Assembly (NCBI RefSeq): GCF_050003625.1 | Contig: NC_134398.1 | Coordinates: forward strand, 203,106,583 to 203,170,582 | DNA: 64,000 nucleotides | Direction of reading: 5' to 3' | DNA from: Haematobia irritans | Taxonomy: Eukaryota; Arthropoda; Insecta; Diptera; Muscidae | Shown here: positions 1 to 11,200 of the stretch, in pieces | How positions within the stretch are numbered: position 1 is the first letter of the stretch | Layout of the letters: every line of letters starts with the position of its first letter | Program-made: the position numbers and the translations under genes | Notes under the pieces: generated by a model | The model's database searches: none | Seen by the model: the letters and a program-made list of their open reading frames with translations, nothing else | Told to the model about the DNA's origin: nothing

Positions 1-1571
1 TTTTATAGAAACTTTTGTCAAAATTTTATTTCTACAGAAAATTTTGCCAAATTTTATTTCTATAAAATTTTACTTCTATAGAATATTTTGTCAAAATTTT
101 ATTTCTGTAGAAAATTTTCTCAGCTTTTTTGTTTTTAAGATCACATCTTGTATTCCTGATTTGTGGTGATAACAACCCAGGAGTTACTGCTTTAACGACA
201 TGTAAATGTATACGCATAGGGATAATCTGGGCTCCACATTAAGATGAGCCAGGGGTGTACTGCGAAGACTTACTGTCAAAATTCTATTTCAATAGAAAAT
301 GTTGTCAAATTTTTAATTCTACAGAAAATTTTGTCAACAATTTATTTCTGTAAAAACTTTTGTCAAAATTTTATTTCTACAGAAAATTTTCTCAAAATTT
401 TATTTTTATAGAAAATTTTGTCAAAATTTTATTCCTATAGAAAATATTCTAAAATTTTAATTCTATAGACATTTTTGTGAAATTTTTTTCTAAAGAAAAT
501 TTTGTCAAAATTTTATTTCTATAGAAAATTTTGTCAAAATTTTATATCTATATAAAATTTTCTGAAAATTGTATTTTTATAATTTTTTTTCAAAATTGTA
601 TTTCTACAGAAAATTTTCTCAAAATTTTATTTCTGTAGAAAATTTTGTCGAAATTTTATTTCTATAGAAAATTCTGTCAAATTTTTATTTCTATAGAAAA
701 TTTTCTGAACATTTTATTTTTATAAAATTTTTTTCAAAATTTTATTTCTGCAGAAAGTTTTCTCAAAATTTTATTTCTATAGAAAATTTTGTCAAAATTT
801 TATTTCTATAGATAATTTTGTCAAAATTTTATTTCTATAGCAATTTTTCTCAAAATTTTATTTCTGTAGAAAATTTTGTCGACATTTTATTTCTATAGAG
901 AATTTTTCAAAATTTTCGATAATAATATAATTTTGACAAAAATTTCTATAGAATTAAAATTTTGACAAAATTTTCTATGGAAATAAATTTTTGATACAAT
1001 TTTCTAAGGAAACAAAAACTTGAAAACACTTCAGTGAAAACACTAGTGAAATAAAATTTTGATAAATTTTTTTTTATAAAAATAAAATTTTAACAAAATT
1101 TTCTATGGAATTAAAGTTTTGACAAAATTTTCTGTAGAAATAAAATTTTGTCAAAATTTTCCGTAGAAATAAAATTTTGTCAAAATTTTCTATAAAAATA
1201 AAATTACGACAGAATTTTCTATAGAAATAAAATGTTGACAAAATTTTATTCCTATAGAAAATTTTGTCAAAATTTTATTTCTATAAAAAATTTCCTGAAA
1301 ATTTTATTTCTATAGAAAATTCTGTCAAAATTTAATTTCTATAGAAATTTTTTTCAAAACTTTAATTCTATAGAAAATTTTGTCAAAATTTTTATTTCTA
1401 TAGGGTATTTTGTCAAAATTGTATTTCTGTAAAAACTTTTGTCAAATTTATATTTCTATAGAAACATTTCTCAAAATTTTATTTCTATAGAAAAGTTTGT
1501 CACAATTTTATTTCTATAGAAAAATTTGTCACAATTTTATTTCTGTAGAAAATTTGTCACAATTTTATTTC
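1..1571. repeat. 29-bp satellite array in the IFT80 intron
   Basis: About 50 degenerate units of the ~29-bp repeat. Orientation is plus (CTATAGAAAATTTTGTC) to about 905, minus (GACAAAATTTTCTATAG) from about 910 to 1250, then plus again, so the pre-mRNA could fold back. Positions 130-275 are non-satellite sequence with no recognisable gene. At 1577-1632 a 28-bp segment starting ATGCTTTCCCTAGAC is directly duplicated. Confidence 0.85.
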
Positions 1572-1697
1572 TATAGAATGCTTTCCCTAGACATGTATCA
1601 CATCAATGCTTTCCCTAGACATGTATCACATCATTTTCTATTTGTCCAAATATAACATCCATCCCATTCTCTCATTGATAATATCTTCTGATTTTAG

Positions 1698-2091
1698 TTC
1701 TGCACATATTCGATCTCATACCGGGGGCTACACGTCAATACGAGCCCTTTATGGTTAAGGCTAAAACTCAAATTGCCGAAATTGCTGCATGTCGCTCTGG
1801 AACGGTAGATGATCAATTTGTCGTAATGATTGATAATAATCGTGAACTCTATATAACCGAGACGAGAAATTTAAATAGCAATAATGAACGGAGCTCTGTT
1901 ATGGGTGTAAGTGGAACCACATCGGGAGAAATCTATAAAATTGGAACCCAGGTGACTGCCGTTAAATGGGCCAGTGAATCGAATATATTGGTGGGTGTTC
2001 ATGATACATGCTACAGCATATGGTATTGCCCAGGTGAGGGCGCACCAGATCCAACGCTTATAGCTTTAACCACAGTGACAATCGATGCTAC
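1698..2091 (+). CDS. IFT80: IFT80 penultimate exon
   Basis: The acceptor is TTTTAG at 1692-1697. Two bases complete a codon from an unseen exon, then LHIFDLIPGATRQYEPFMVK continues without a break into the Met codon at 1751, which is therefore internal and not a start. The donor is GTAAGT at 2092-2097. The exon ends after two bases of a Thr codon. Confidence 0.88.
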
Positions 2092-2786
2092 GTAAGTAAC
2101 CAAGAAACCCAATGTGAGAACGAAATATTAGAGATGGAAAAAGAAATTTTGTGGAATGTATTGTAGAACCAATAATTTTAGCCATAAATTTCTTTTTCGT
2201 TTATTCCAGGGAATTCGGTAAAAATATAGCCATCGAATCATTTGAAGATTCTATTGTAACATTCCGTTGTACGGGAGCCTTGCTGCCCATTAGCGTTAAT
2301 ATGTATTGCGAAATTCTACACCGGACCCTGGCCGAAGGACAATGGCAGCAATCATTGAAAATATGTCGCTTGGCCCACAATGCCTATTTATGGGCCACTT
2401 TGGCAGCAGTGGCCACACGTAAGAATCAATTGCAGATAAGTGAAGAAGCCTATGCAGCCGCCTTACAAATCGATAAGGTTAGCTACTTGCAACACATCAA
2501 AACTTTGGATCCCTCCAGTCCTGAATATATGGCAGAAAATTCTCTTATGTTGGGTCGTCTAATCGAAGCGGAAACAATTCTGCTTCACAATCGGAAATAT
2601 CGTGAAGCTGTGGAATTATGTTTGCGTATGCACAATTGGCGTAAAGCATTGGAAATTGCCCAGAAACATGAAAAGGATCTGATGGATGTTGTCCTAGAAC
2701 AGAGAAAGAAATATCTGCAAGCCTTGAATCGTGAAGAATGGGATACTTTATTTATAAGTTTAGCAGTTAAGGATAACGATGATTAA
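1698..2786 (+). CDS. IFT80: IFT80 (Oseg5) intraflagellar transport protein, 3' part
   Basis: Two spliced exons (1698-2091, 2210-2786) encode the C-terminal ~322 residues of IFT80, a subunit of the IFT-B train that carries cargo along cilia; in flies it is needed in ciliated sensory neurons. The first exon encodes the end of a beta-propeller (TAVKWASESNILVGVHDTCY). The second runs from its last strands into an alpha-helical repeat region with the family pattern SVNMYCEILHRTLAEGQW, LWATLAAVA, EEAYAAALQIDKVSYLQ and HNWRKALEIA. It ends at TAA 2784-2786. The full protein is usually about 750-800 residues, so the 5' half lies left of the window. The upstream intron is filled with 29-bp satellite. 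The gene converges on dehydrogenase gene A. Identification comes from recalled family pattern and is confident; the exact 5' exon structure is not visible. Confidence 0.9.
2210..2786 (+). CDS. IFT80: IFT80 last exon
   Basis: The acceptor is TTCCAG ending at 2209. The first base completes the Thr codon left by the previous exon, giving ATEFGKNIAIESF across the junction. The intron between them is 118 bp. The exon encodes the alpha-solenoid tail and ends LAVKDNDD, then TAA. An upstream Met in frame at 2151 is intronic and not used. Confidence 0.9.
2747..2752 (-). promoter_or_regulatory. possible gene A poly(A) signal
   Basis: TTTATT on the + strand is AATAAA on the minus strand, about 67 bp after the gene A stop codon. 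It lies inside the IFT80 coding sequence, so the gene A 3' UTR would be antisense to the IFT80 last exon. Confidence 0.35.
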
Positions 2787-2818
2787 ATGATTTGTAATAG
2801 AAGATGCCGAGGTTGTTT

Positions 2819-2937
2819 CTAGTAAGCAGGAGATATCATAGGTTTTCCCTCCAGGGCATTTATGATATTCTGGGCAGCTACCATAGCCATTTCTGTTGTA
2901 GTTTTCCAGGTTTGGGTTCCCAAATGGGGAATAATAA
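2819..2937 (-). CDS. gene A exon 4
   Basis: This 119-nt exon has acceptor TTTCAG. It encodes IIPHLGTQT with the catalytic His and ends in the family C-terminus GKPMISPAY, then TAG. The last coding base is 32 bp from the IFT80 stop on the other strand. Confidence 0.87.
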
Positions 2938-5900
2938 CTGAAATAAAGAGAAGATGAAAATTTTTAATTTCGTAAAGTATAAGAGAAGCTTTTGATTTTT
3001 GCTATTTTTTATTTTTTAATAAACTTACCACAATTTGGTATCTTCAACAAAGGATGATCGGGTGGCAAAGGCTCTGGTGACATTACATCTAATCCTGCTG
3101 AAAATATTTGGCCCGATTTTAATGCTTTCATTAAAGCATCTTGATCCACAATGCCTTTAAAACCAAACAAACCAATGACTATAACCATTTTGGATTAATT
3201 ATATCTCCATCTTACCTCCTCTTCCCACATTAACGAACACACAATTTCTTTTCATTTTGGAAAATGCTTCTGCATTAAATTTTCCTTTGGTTTCTGAAGT
3301 TAGGGGACAAGCTACAATCAGAAAATCACTTTCGCTTAGCAATTCATCGAATGTCACATGGTGTGCTCTAAAATCTCCATCATTCTCTCTACGATTTCTG
3401 GTATGATAGATAAATTTTCTAACATCCCAACATTGAAGACGTTTAGCAATTGCCTGACCAATACCTCCGAAACCCAAAAATCCTATAGTAGAGTCACGTA
3501 TTTCTTGTCCCATTAACCAATCGTAACGTTCAGTTTCCCAATGAGAGCTTTAAATGTAACGGACAAAGAGAAACATAATGAATGGCAATGCTAATGAGAA
3601 AAAATGTTAATGTTAAAATGAGAGATAACAGTGGTGATGTTATATTGAGGCATTTTTATATGTGAGTAACAGCACCACTGTTAATTCTGTTATGTTATTT
3701 TCATAAGCATAAGATATATAGGGTAGAGTTAGAATTGGCAGAAAGCTTTTTCTCTTTATTAACCCTTTGTGAGAGATAACCATAATATATATAATAAATA
3801 TATTGCACAATTAAAAAATTTATAAATTTTGCCAAAATTTTATTTTTATAGAAAATTTAGTAATATTTTCTTCTATAGAAAATTTTATCAATATGTTATT
3901 TCTATAGAAAATATTGTCAACATTTTACTTCTATAAAAAAATTTCTCGACATTTTATTTCAATAGGAATGTTTCTCGCAATTTTATTTCAATATAAATAT
4001 TTGTCATAATTCTATTTCTATAGAAAATGTTGACAATATTTTATTTCTATAGAAAACTTTGTCACAATTTTTTTTCAATAGGAAATTTTGTCAAAATTTA
4101 ATTTCCATAGAAAATTTTGACTATATTTTATTTCTACAGAAAATTTTCTCAAAACTTTACGAGTATTTCTGTATAAAATATTTGCATTTATTTGTTTAGA
4201 AAACTTTGTCAAAATTTTATTTCTATAGAAAATTTTGTCACCATAGAAAATTTTCTAAAAATTGTATTTCTATAAAAAAATTTCTAAAAATTTTATTTCT
4301 ATAGAAAATTTTCTAAAAATTTTATTCCTATAGAAAATATTGTCAAATTTTATTTCTATAGAAAATTTTGCCAAAACTTTATTACTATGGCAAATTTTGC
4401 TAAAAATTTTTTTAAATTTGTATTTCTATAGAAAATTTTGTCAAAATTTTATTTCTGTAGAAATTTTGTCAAAATTTTATTTTTATAGAAAATTTTGTAA
4501 ACATTTTTTTTCTATATATAAATTTCTCAAAATTTTATTTTATTTTGTCAAAATTTTATTTCTATATATAATTTTAATTTTATAGAAGATGTTGTCAAAA
4601 TTTTATTTCTATAGAAAATTTTGTCAAAACTTTATTTCTATAAAAAAATTTGTCAACATCTTATTTCTATAGAAAATTTTCAAAAATTTTACTTCTATAG
4701 AAAATTTCCTAAAAATTTTATTTCTATAGAAAATTTCCTAAAAATTTTATTTCTATAGAAAATTTCCTAAAAATTTTATTTCTATAGTAAATTTGCTTCA
4801 GAAATGAAATTTTGTACCAACTGCATGTCTATAGAAAATTTTATCAAAAATTTCAACATTATATTTCTATAGAAAATTTTCTCAAAACTTTACGAGTATT
4901 TCTGTAGAAAATTTTTGCAAAATTTTATTTCTTTAGAAAACTTTGTCAAAATTTTATTTATATGGAAAATTTTGCCAAAATTTTATTTCTATAGACAATA
5001 TTGTCAAATTTTATTTCTATAGAAAATATTGTGAAAACTTTATTTATATAGCAAATTTTGCCAAAATTTTATTTCTTTAGAAAATTTTGTCAAAATTGTA
5101 TTTCTATAAAAAATTTTGTCAAAATTTTATTTCTATAGAAATGTTGTCTATATTTTACTTTAATAGAAAATGTTGTCAACATTTTATATATATAGAAAAT
5201 TTTGTAAAAATTTTATTTCCATATATAAATTTCTGAAAATTTTATTTCTATATATAATTTTCTCAAAATGTTATTTCTATAAAAAAATTTGTAATAATTT
5301 TGTTTCTATAGAAAATTTTGGAAAAATTTTATTTCTATATAAAAGTTTGTCAAAATTTTATTTCTATAGAAAATTTTGTCAACATCTTATTTCTATTTTC
5401 AAAAATTTTATTTCTATAGAAAATTTCCTAAAAATTTTATTTCTATAGAAAATTTCCTAAAAATTTTATTTCTATAGAAAATTTCCTAAAAATTTTATTT
5501 CTATAGAAAATTTTCTAAAAAAAATTTTCTATAGATATAAAATTTTGTCGCAACTGCATGTCTATAGAAATTTTTATCAAAATTTTATATATAAAGAAAA
5601 TTTCGCTAAATTTTATTTCTATAGAATATTCTTTCAAAATTTTATTCCTAAAATTTTTTTTGTCAAAAAATTTGACAAATAACATTTTGACAAAATTTTC
5701 TATAGAAATAAAATTTTGACATAATTTTCTATAGAATTTTCTAAAAAAAAATCTATAGAAATAAAATTTTGTCGCAACTGCATGTCTATAGAAATTTTTA
5801 TCAAAATTTTATATATAAAGAAAATTTCGCTAAATTTTATTTCTATAGAATATTCTTTCAAAATTTTATTTCTAAAATTTTTTTGTCAAAAAATTTGACA

Positions 5901-7622
5901 AAATTTTCTATAGAAATAAAATTTTGACAAAATTTTCTACAGAATAAAATTTTGAGAAAATTTTCTATGGAAATTCAATTGTGACAAAATTTTCTATAGA
6001 AATAACATTTTGAGAAAATTTTCTATAGAAATAAAATGTTGAAAAAATTTTCTATGGAAATAAAATTTTTTCTAAGGAAATCAAATGTTGACAACATCTT
6101 CTATAAAAATAAAATTTTGACATAATTTTCTATAGAAATACAACTTTGGCAAAATTTTCGATAGAAATAAAATTTTAACAAAATTTTCTATGGAAATAAA
6201 ATTTTAACATAATTTCTATTGAAATAAAAATTTTGCAAAATTGTCCATAGAAATAAAATTTTTACAAAATTTTCTATGGAAATAAATTTTTTCCAAAATT
6301 TTCTATAGTAATAAAATTTTGACAAAATTTTCTATAGAAATAGAACTGTGGCAAAATTTTCTATGGAAAACAAAAATTGAACAACATTTTCTATGAAAAT
6401 AAAATTTTAACAAGATTTCTATAGAAATAAAAATTGTCCAAAAATTTCCATAGAAATAAAATTTTTACAAAATGCTGTTATAGAAATAAAATTTTTACAA
6501 AAGTTGCTATAGAAATAAAATGTTTACAAAATTTTCTATGGAAATAAATTTTTTCCAAAATTTTTTATGGAAATAAAATTTTTCCAAAATTTTCTATAAA
6601 AATAAAATTTGTACAAAATTTTCCATGGAAATAGAATTTTGACAAAATTTTCTATGGAAATAGAATTTTGACAAAATTTTCTATAGAAATAGAATTTTGA
6701 CATAATTGTCTATAGAAATAGAATTTTGGCAAAATTTTCTATAGAAATAAAATTTTGAAACATTTTTCTGTAAAAATAAAATTTTGACAATATTTTCTAT
6801 GGAAATAAAATGTTGACAATATTTTCTATGGAAATAAAATTTTGACAAAATTTTCTATAGATATAAAATTTTAACAAAATTTTCGATAGAAATAAAATTG
6901 TGACAAAATTTTCGATAAAAATAAAATTTTGAGAAAGTTTGCTATAGAAATAAAATGTTTACAAAATTGTCTGTAGCAATAAAATTTTTACAAATTTTTA
7001 TAAGGAAATACAATTTTGACCAAGTTCAAAACTCTACACAAACGTTTTGATTATTTTATGTTACTTCTAGACATTTATAACATTCTCATATAATGGGTTA
7101 ATAAAAAGCTGCATCTCTCTCTTCTCATTCAATAGCAAACAACTCTGCTTCATTCCCATATCAGCTGTTTTCATTTCGATCATTTGTACGCTAAATACTT
7201 CTCATGACAACTTACCTCTCGATATCTTTGCGGCCAGCATGAAAGAAACGACCAGCAGCTATCATCAATCCAATGGCCAAATCAGCTACAGCATTTTTTA
7301 CAACACCCGGTGTATGACCCAATGGCATTTGACGACGTTTAAATTCTTCCAAATCCACATAATCAATACCAGATGTCATAGTACTGACAGCCTTCAATTG
7401 TGTGCCGGCAGCGTCCAATATCTCGCCATTCAATGGTTGATAGCTAGCCCAAAATATGGCATCAACACCGGGTAATTTTTTTAAAATATCTGAACGTTCA
7501 GGTGGAACATTTTCACATATAATTGTCTGACAACCTTTTTGGCGGAGGTAGTCCAATGCTGGCACAGGAACTTCTGGATGTGTAACCAAAACTTTGTATA
7601 AACGTCGAGCAGCTGATGACAT
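2819..7622 (-). CDS. gene A: D-2-hydroxyacid dehydrogenase (glyoxylate/hydroxypyruvate reductase-like)
   Basis: Four exons (7216-7622, 3216-3547, 3029-3154, 2819-2937) give a 327-residue protein, the usual length for GRHPR-type enzymes. These reduce glyoxylate to glycolate and hydroxypyruvate to D-glycerate with NAD(P)H. The N-terminal half-domain starts [17 protein letters not shown]. The Rossmann loop GFGGIG is near residues 161-166, with HTR (Arg ~186) after the second strand, typical of NADPH users. Catalytic residues are Arg ~245 (VNVGRGG), Glu ~274 (DVMSPEPLP) and His ~293 (IIPHLG). No signal peptide is seen, so it is probably cytosolic. Intron 1 (3.67 kb) is packed with inverted satellite arrays; introns 2 and 3 are 61 and 91 bp. 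The start is the first Met, four codons before the conserved region. Substrate is inferred from the family, not shown. Confidence 0.88.
2942..2947 (+). promoter_or_regulatory. possible IFT80 poly(A) signal
   Basis: AATAAA lies 156 bp after the IFT80 stop; a second AATAAA is at 3018-3023. No AATAAA occurs between the stop and 2942. Either choice would extend the IFT80 3' UTR through the last exon of the convergent gene A, making the transcripts overlap. Confidence 0.35.
3029..3154 (-). CDS. gene A exon 3
   Basis: This 126-nt exon encodes [13 protein letters not shown] and the catalytic Glu motif DVMSPEPLP, ending at the Asn-Cys before the last strand. It has the same length and phase as exon 3 of B and C. 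The donor is G/GTAAGT. Confidence 0.85.
3216..3547 (-). CDS. gene A exon 2
   Basis: It encodes [19 protein letters not shown] followed by the GFGGIG loop and ends at VNVGRG. The acceptor is TTTAAAG/C and the donor G/GTAAGA. At 332 nt it is two codons shorter than the equivalent exon of B and C (338 nt); the shortening lies in the variable stretch after the TR motif. Confidence 0.85.
3820..5690 (+). repeat. 29-bp satellite, plus orientation, gene A intron 1
   Basis: Roughly 60 units read CTATAGAAAATTTTGTC on the + strand. A motif CAACTGCATGTCTATAG recurs at 4818, 5551 and 5775; the last two are a 224-bp duplication at the point where orientation flips. Sequence 3548-3815 before it is AT-rich intron with no recognised feature. 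Confidence 0.87.
5690..7025 (-). repeat. 29-bp satellite, minus orientation, gene A intron 1
   Basis: Roughly 45 units read GACAAAATTTTCTATAG on the + strand, the inverse of the preceding block. Together the blocks form an imperfect inverted repeat with arms over 1.3 kb inside one intron. Confidence 0.87.
7216..7622 (-). CDS. gene A exon 1
   Basis: It encodes the substrate-binding half: [24 protein letters not shown] and [19 protein letters not shown]. The donor reads AG/GTAAG on the minus strand (7215 and below). The exon ends with two bases that join exon 2 to make a Ser codon. Confidence 0.88.
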
Positions 7623-8259
7623 TTCGTTGTTTGAGGATTTTTTAAATCAATGAACTGCTCACGCCAGTGTTTATTGAGGTATATGCTCAGTAAAAGAGCT
7701 TTTGCAAAGAACCTAATTTTCTCTTCTCTTACTTGATATGGATTATTGCGAATTTACATTTTTATCGAGTGAACAGTGTGCACAATTATAAAAAAAAAAC
7801 AAAATGTGGGAAAAATTAAATAATAATTGTAATGGCTAAATATGTATTTATTTTAATTATAAAAATTGCATTATGATGAATTTAGTTGATACAAAGTAAA
7901 TACCTAAAGGTTAATTAAATTAAGTTAAATAAATCCTTGGTTGCCACTCGAGCCAATAGTAATCTACAAAAATTTGAAGAAAATTTTGCTAAAAAACCTG
8001 CCAAATTAAAAAAGTTTTTTTTACAACTTTTGATCAAATTTTTATGGTTATTATACAAACATGTTTCTTCAAAAGAAATAAGCTAATATGTTATATTATT
8101 TTAGAAGTTTATCTATTGTTTTATAATCACTCCTAATAGTGACAATTTATTTGGGGTATACAAATTCCTTCAATTCTAAATGTGTCGAAGTTTTAAATAT
8201 TTTTAGCTAACACCAACAGGGCAAATTGTCACTTTGGACTTCCATAGTATGACCTAACA
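7623..8259. other. gene A 5' flank and satellite-transposon end
   Basis: Positions 7623-7930 are the presumed gene A leader and promoter; no clear TATA box or initiator could be assigned. At about 7936 the sequence GGTTGCCACTCGAGCC with AATCTAC nearby matches the right end of the satellite-bearing transposon in reverse orientation. The remainder to 8259 is AT-rich with nothing recognised. Confidence 0.5.
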
Positions 8260-11200
8260 CGAGAAATAAAATTTTTAATCACAATTTTATTCCTAGAAAA
8301 AAAATTTTGTCGAAATTTTATTCCTAGAATAAATTTTGCCAAATTTTTATTCCTAGAAAAAATTTTGTCAAAATTGTTTTCCTATAGAAAATTTATTTAT
8401 TTTATTTTATTAAAGAATTTAAAACCGTAATAAATTATGATATTAAATGAGGTAGGTACTAACAACAAAGGTTTTCGACCTACCTATAGAAAATTTTGTT
8501 TTGTTTTATTCCTAGGAACTTTTTTTCAAAATTTTATTACTAGAAAAAATTTTGTCAATATGTTAGTCCCAGAGACAATGTTGTCAAATTTTATTCCTAG
8601 AGAAAATTGGGACAAAATTTTATTCCCAAACAAAATTTTGTTCCTACAAAAAAAAAATTGTCACAATTTTATTCCTAGAGAAAACTTTGTTAAAATTTTA
8701 TTTATAGAGAAAATTGTGTCAAACTTTTATTTCTGGAGAAAATTTTGTCAAAATTTTATTCTTAGAATAAACGTTCTCACAACTTTATTTCTAGAGAATA
8801 TTTTGTCAAAATATTATTCTAAGAAAATTTTGTCAAAATTTTATCCCTAAAGAAAAGTTTGTCAAAATTTTATTTCAAGAGAATATTTTGTCAAAATTTT
8901 ATTTCTATAGGAAATTTTGTCGCATTTTTTTTTGATAATTTTGTTAAAAATTTGTTTGCAGATAAAATATTGTCACAGTTTTTTTTTAAGTTTATTCCTA
9001 TAGAAAATATTGTAAAAATGTTATTCCTAGAAAAAATTTTGTCAACATTTGATTCTTAGAAAATATTTTGTCAAAATTTTATTCCTAGAGAAAATTTTGT
9101 CACAATTTTATACCTAGAGAAAAATTTGTCAACATTTTGTTTCTTAAACAAAATTATTCCTAACCGAAATTTTATTCCCAAAGAAAATTTTTTCAAATTT
9201 TATTTCTATAGGAAATTTTGTCAAATTTTTTCTATACAAATAAAACTAAAATTTTTTTTTCAAAATTTTATTACCAGACACAATTTTGTCACAATTTTAT
9301 TCTTAGAAACGAATTTTGTCGAAATGTTATAGAAAGCTTTGTCAAAACTCTATTCCTATAGAAAACTTTGTCACAATATTATGCCTAGAAAAAAATTGGT
9401 GAAAATTTTATGCCTATAGAAAATTTGGTCAAAATTTTATTTCTGTAGGAAATTTTGTTAAAATTTTATTCCTAGAGAAAATTTTGTCACAATTTTATTC
9501 CCAGAAAAAAAAATTTGCCGAAATTTTATTTCTATAGAACAAAAAAATTGTGTAAAAATTGTATTCCTAGAAAAATATGTAAAAATTTTATTCCTAGAGA
9601 CAATGTTGTCAACATTTTATTCCCAGAAAAAATTTTGTTAAAATTCTACTCCCAGAGAAAATTTTGTCAAAATTGTATTCTTGGAGAAAATTTTGTTAAA
9701 ATTTTATTTCTAGAAAAATGTCAAAATTTTTATGCATAGAGAAAATTTTGTAAAAATTTTATTTCAATAGAAAATTGTATTTTGTATCCAAATTTTACTC
9801 GTGTAGAAAATGTTGGCAAAATTTTATTTCTGGAGAAAATTTTGTCACAATTTTACTCCTAAAAAAAAAATTGCCAAAATTTTGTTCCTAGAAAAAAATT
9901 GTCAAAATTTTATTCCTTGCGAAAATTTTGTAAAAATTTTATTTCTTTAGAAAATTTTGTCAAATTTTTATTTCAATAGAAAATTTTGGCAAAATTTTAT
10001 TTCAAAAGAAAATTGTATTTTTGATCCTAATTTTACTCGTAAAATTTGTTAAAATTTTATTTCTAGAGAAAATTTTGTAAAAATGTTATTCCTAGAGAAA
10101 ACTTTGTCAAAACTTTATTCCTAGAGAAAATTTTGTCAAAATTTAATTTCTGTAGAAAATTTTGTCAAAATTTTCCTAGAAAAAAATTTTAACATTTTAT
10201 TCTTAGAGAAAATATATTTTTTTTAATCCTAGATACCATTTTATCGAAATTTTATTCCTAGAGAAAACATTGTAAAAACTTTATTCCTAGAGAAAATTTT
10301 GTCAAAATTTAATTTCTGTAGAAAATTTTGTCAAAATTTTCATAGAAAAAATGTTAACATTTTATTCCTAGAGAAAATATTTTTAATTTTTTATTTTATA
10401 GAAATTTTATTCTTAGGGAAAACTTTGTAAAAATTTTATTCCCATAAAAATTTTGACAAAATTTTATTTCTGTAAGAAATTTTGTCAAAATTTAAATCTT
10501 AGAGACAATGTTGACAAAATTTTAGTTGTATAGAATTTTTTTTCAAAAGTTTATTATAGACAATTTTGTCAAAATTTTATTGTTACAGAAAATATTGTTA
10601 AAATTTGATTTCTATATTATTATCTATTGTGTCAAAATTTTATTTCTATAGGAAATTTTAACAAAATTTTATTCATAGAGAGAAAACTTGGTAAAATTTT
10701 TATACCTAGGGATAATTTTATCAACATTTTATTCCTATAGAAAATTTATTTTTTTTTATTCTTACAAAATTTTTTTGTCAAAATTGCATTTCAATGGAAA
10801 ATTTTGTCAAAATTTTATTTCAATAGAAAATTTTGCCAAAATTTTATTTCTACACAAATTTTTCTCCAAACTTTATTTCAATGGAAATTTTGTAAAAATT
10901 TTATTTCTTTAGAAAATTTTGTCAAATTTTTATTTCAATAGAAAATTTTGGCAAAATTTTATTTCAAAAGAAAATTGTATTTTTGATCCTAATTTTACTC
11001 GTAAAGAAAATTTTGGTAAAATTTTATTTCTAGAGAAAATTTTGTCACAATTTTATTCCTAGAAAAAAATTTGCCGAAATTTTATTCTACAAAAATTTGA
11101 GAACATTTTGTAAACATTTTATTTGTAGAGAAGGCTTTGTTAAAATTTTATTTCTAGAGACAATTTTGTAAAAATGTTATTCCTAGAAAACATTTTATCA

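Noticed and set aside
130..275. Non-satellite island in the IFT80 intron as a possible exon
   Set aside because: A frame of about 35 codons is open but ends in TAA, does not resemble IFT80 and lacks a clear donor.
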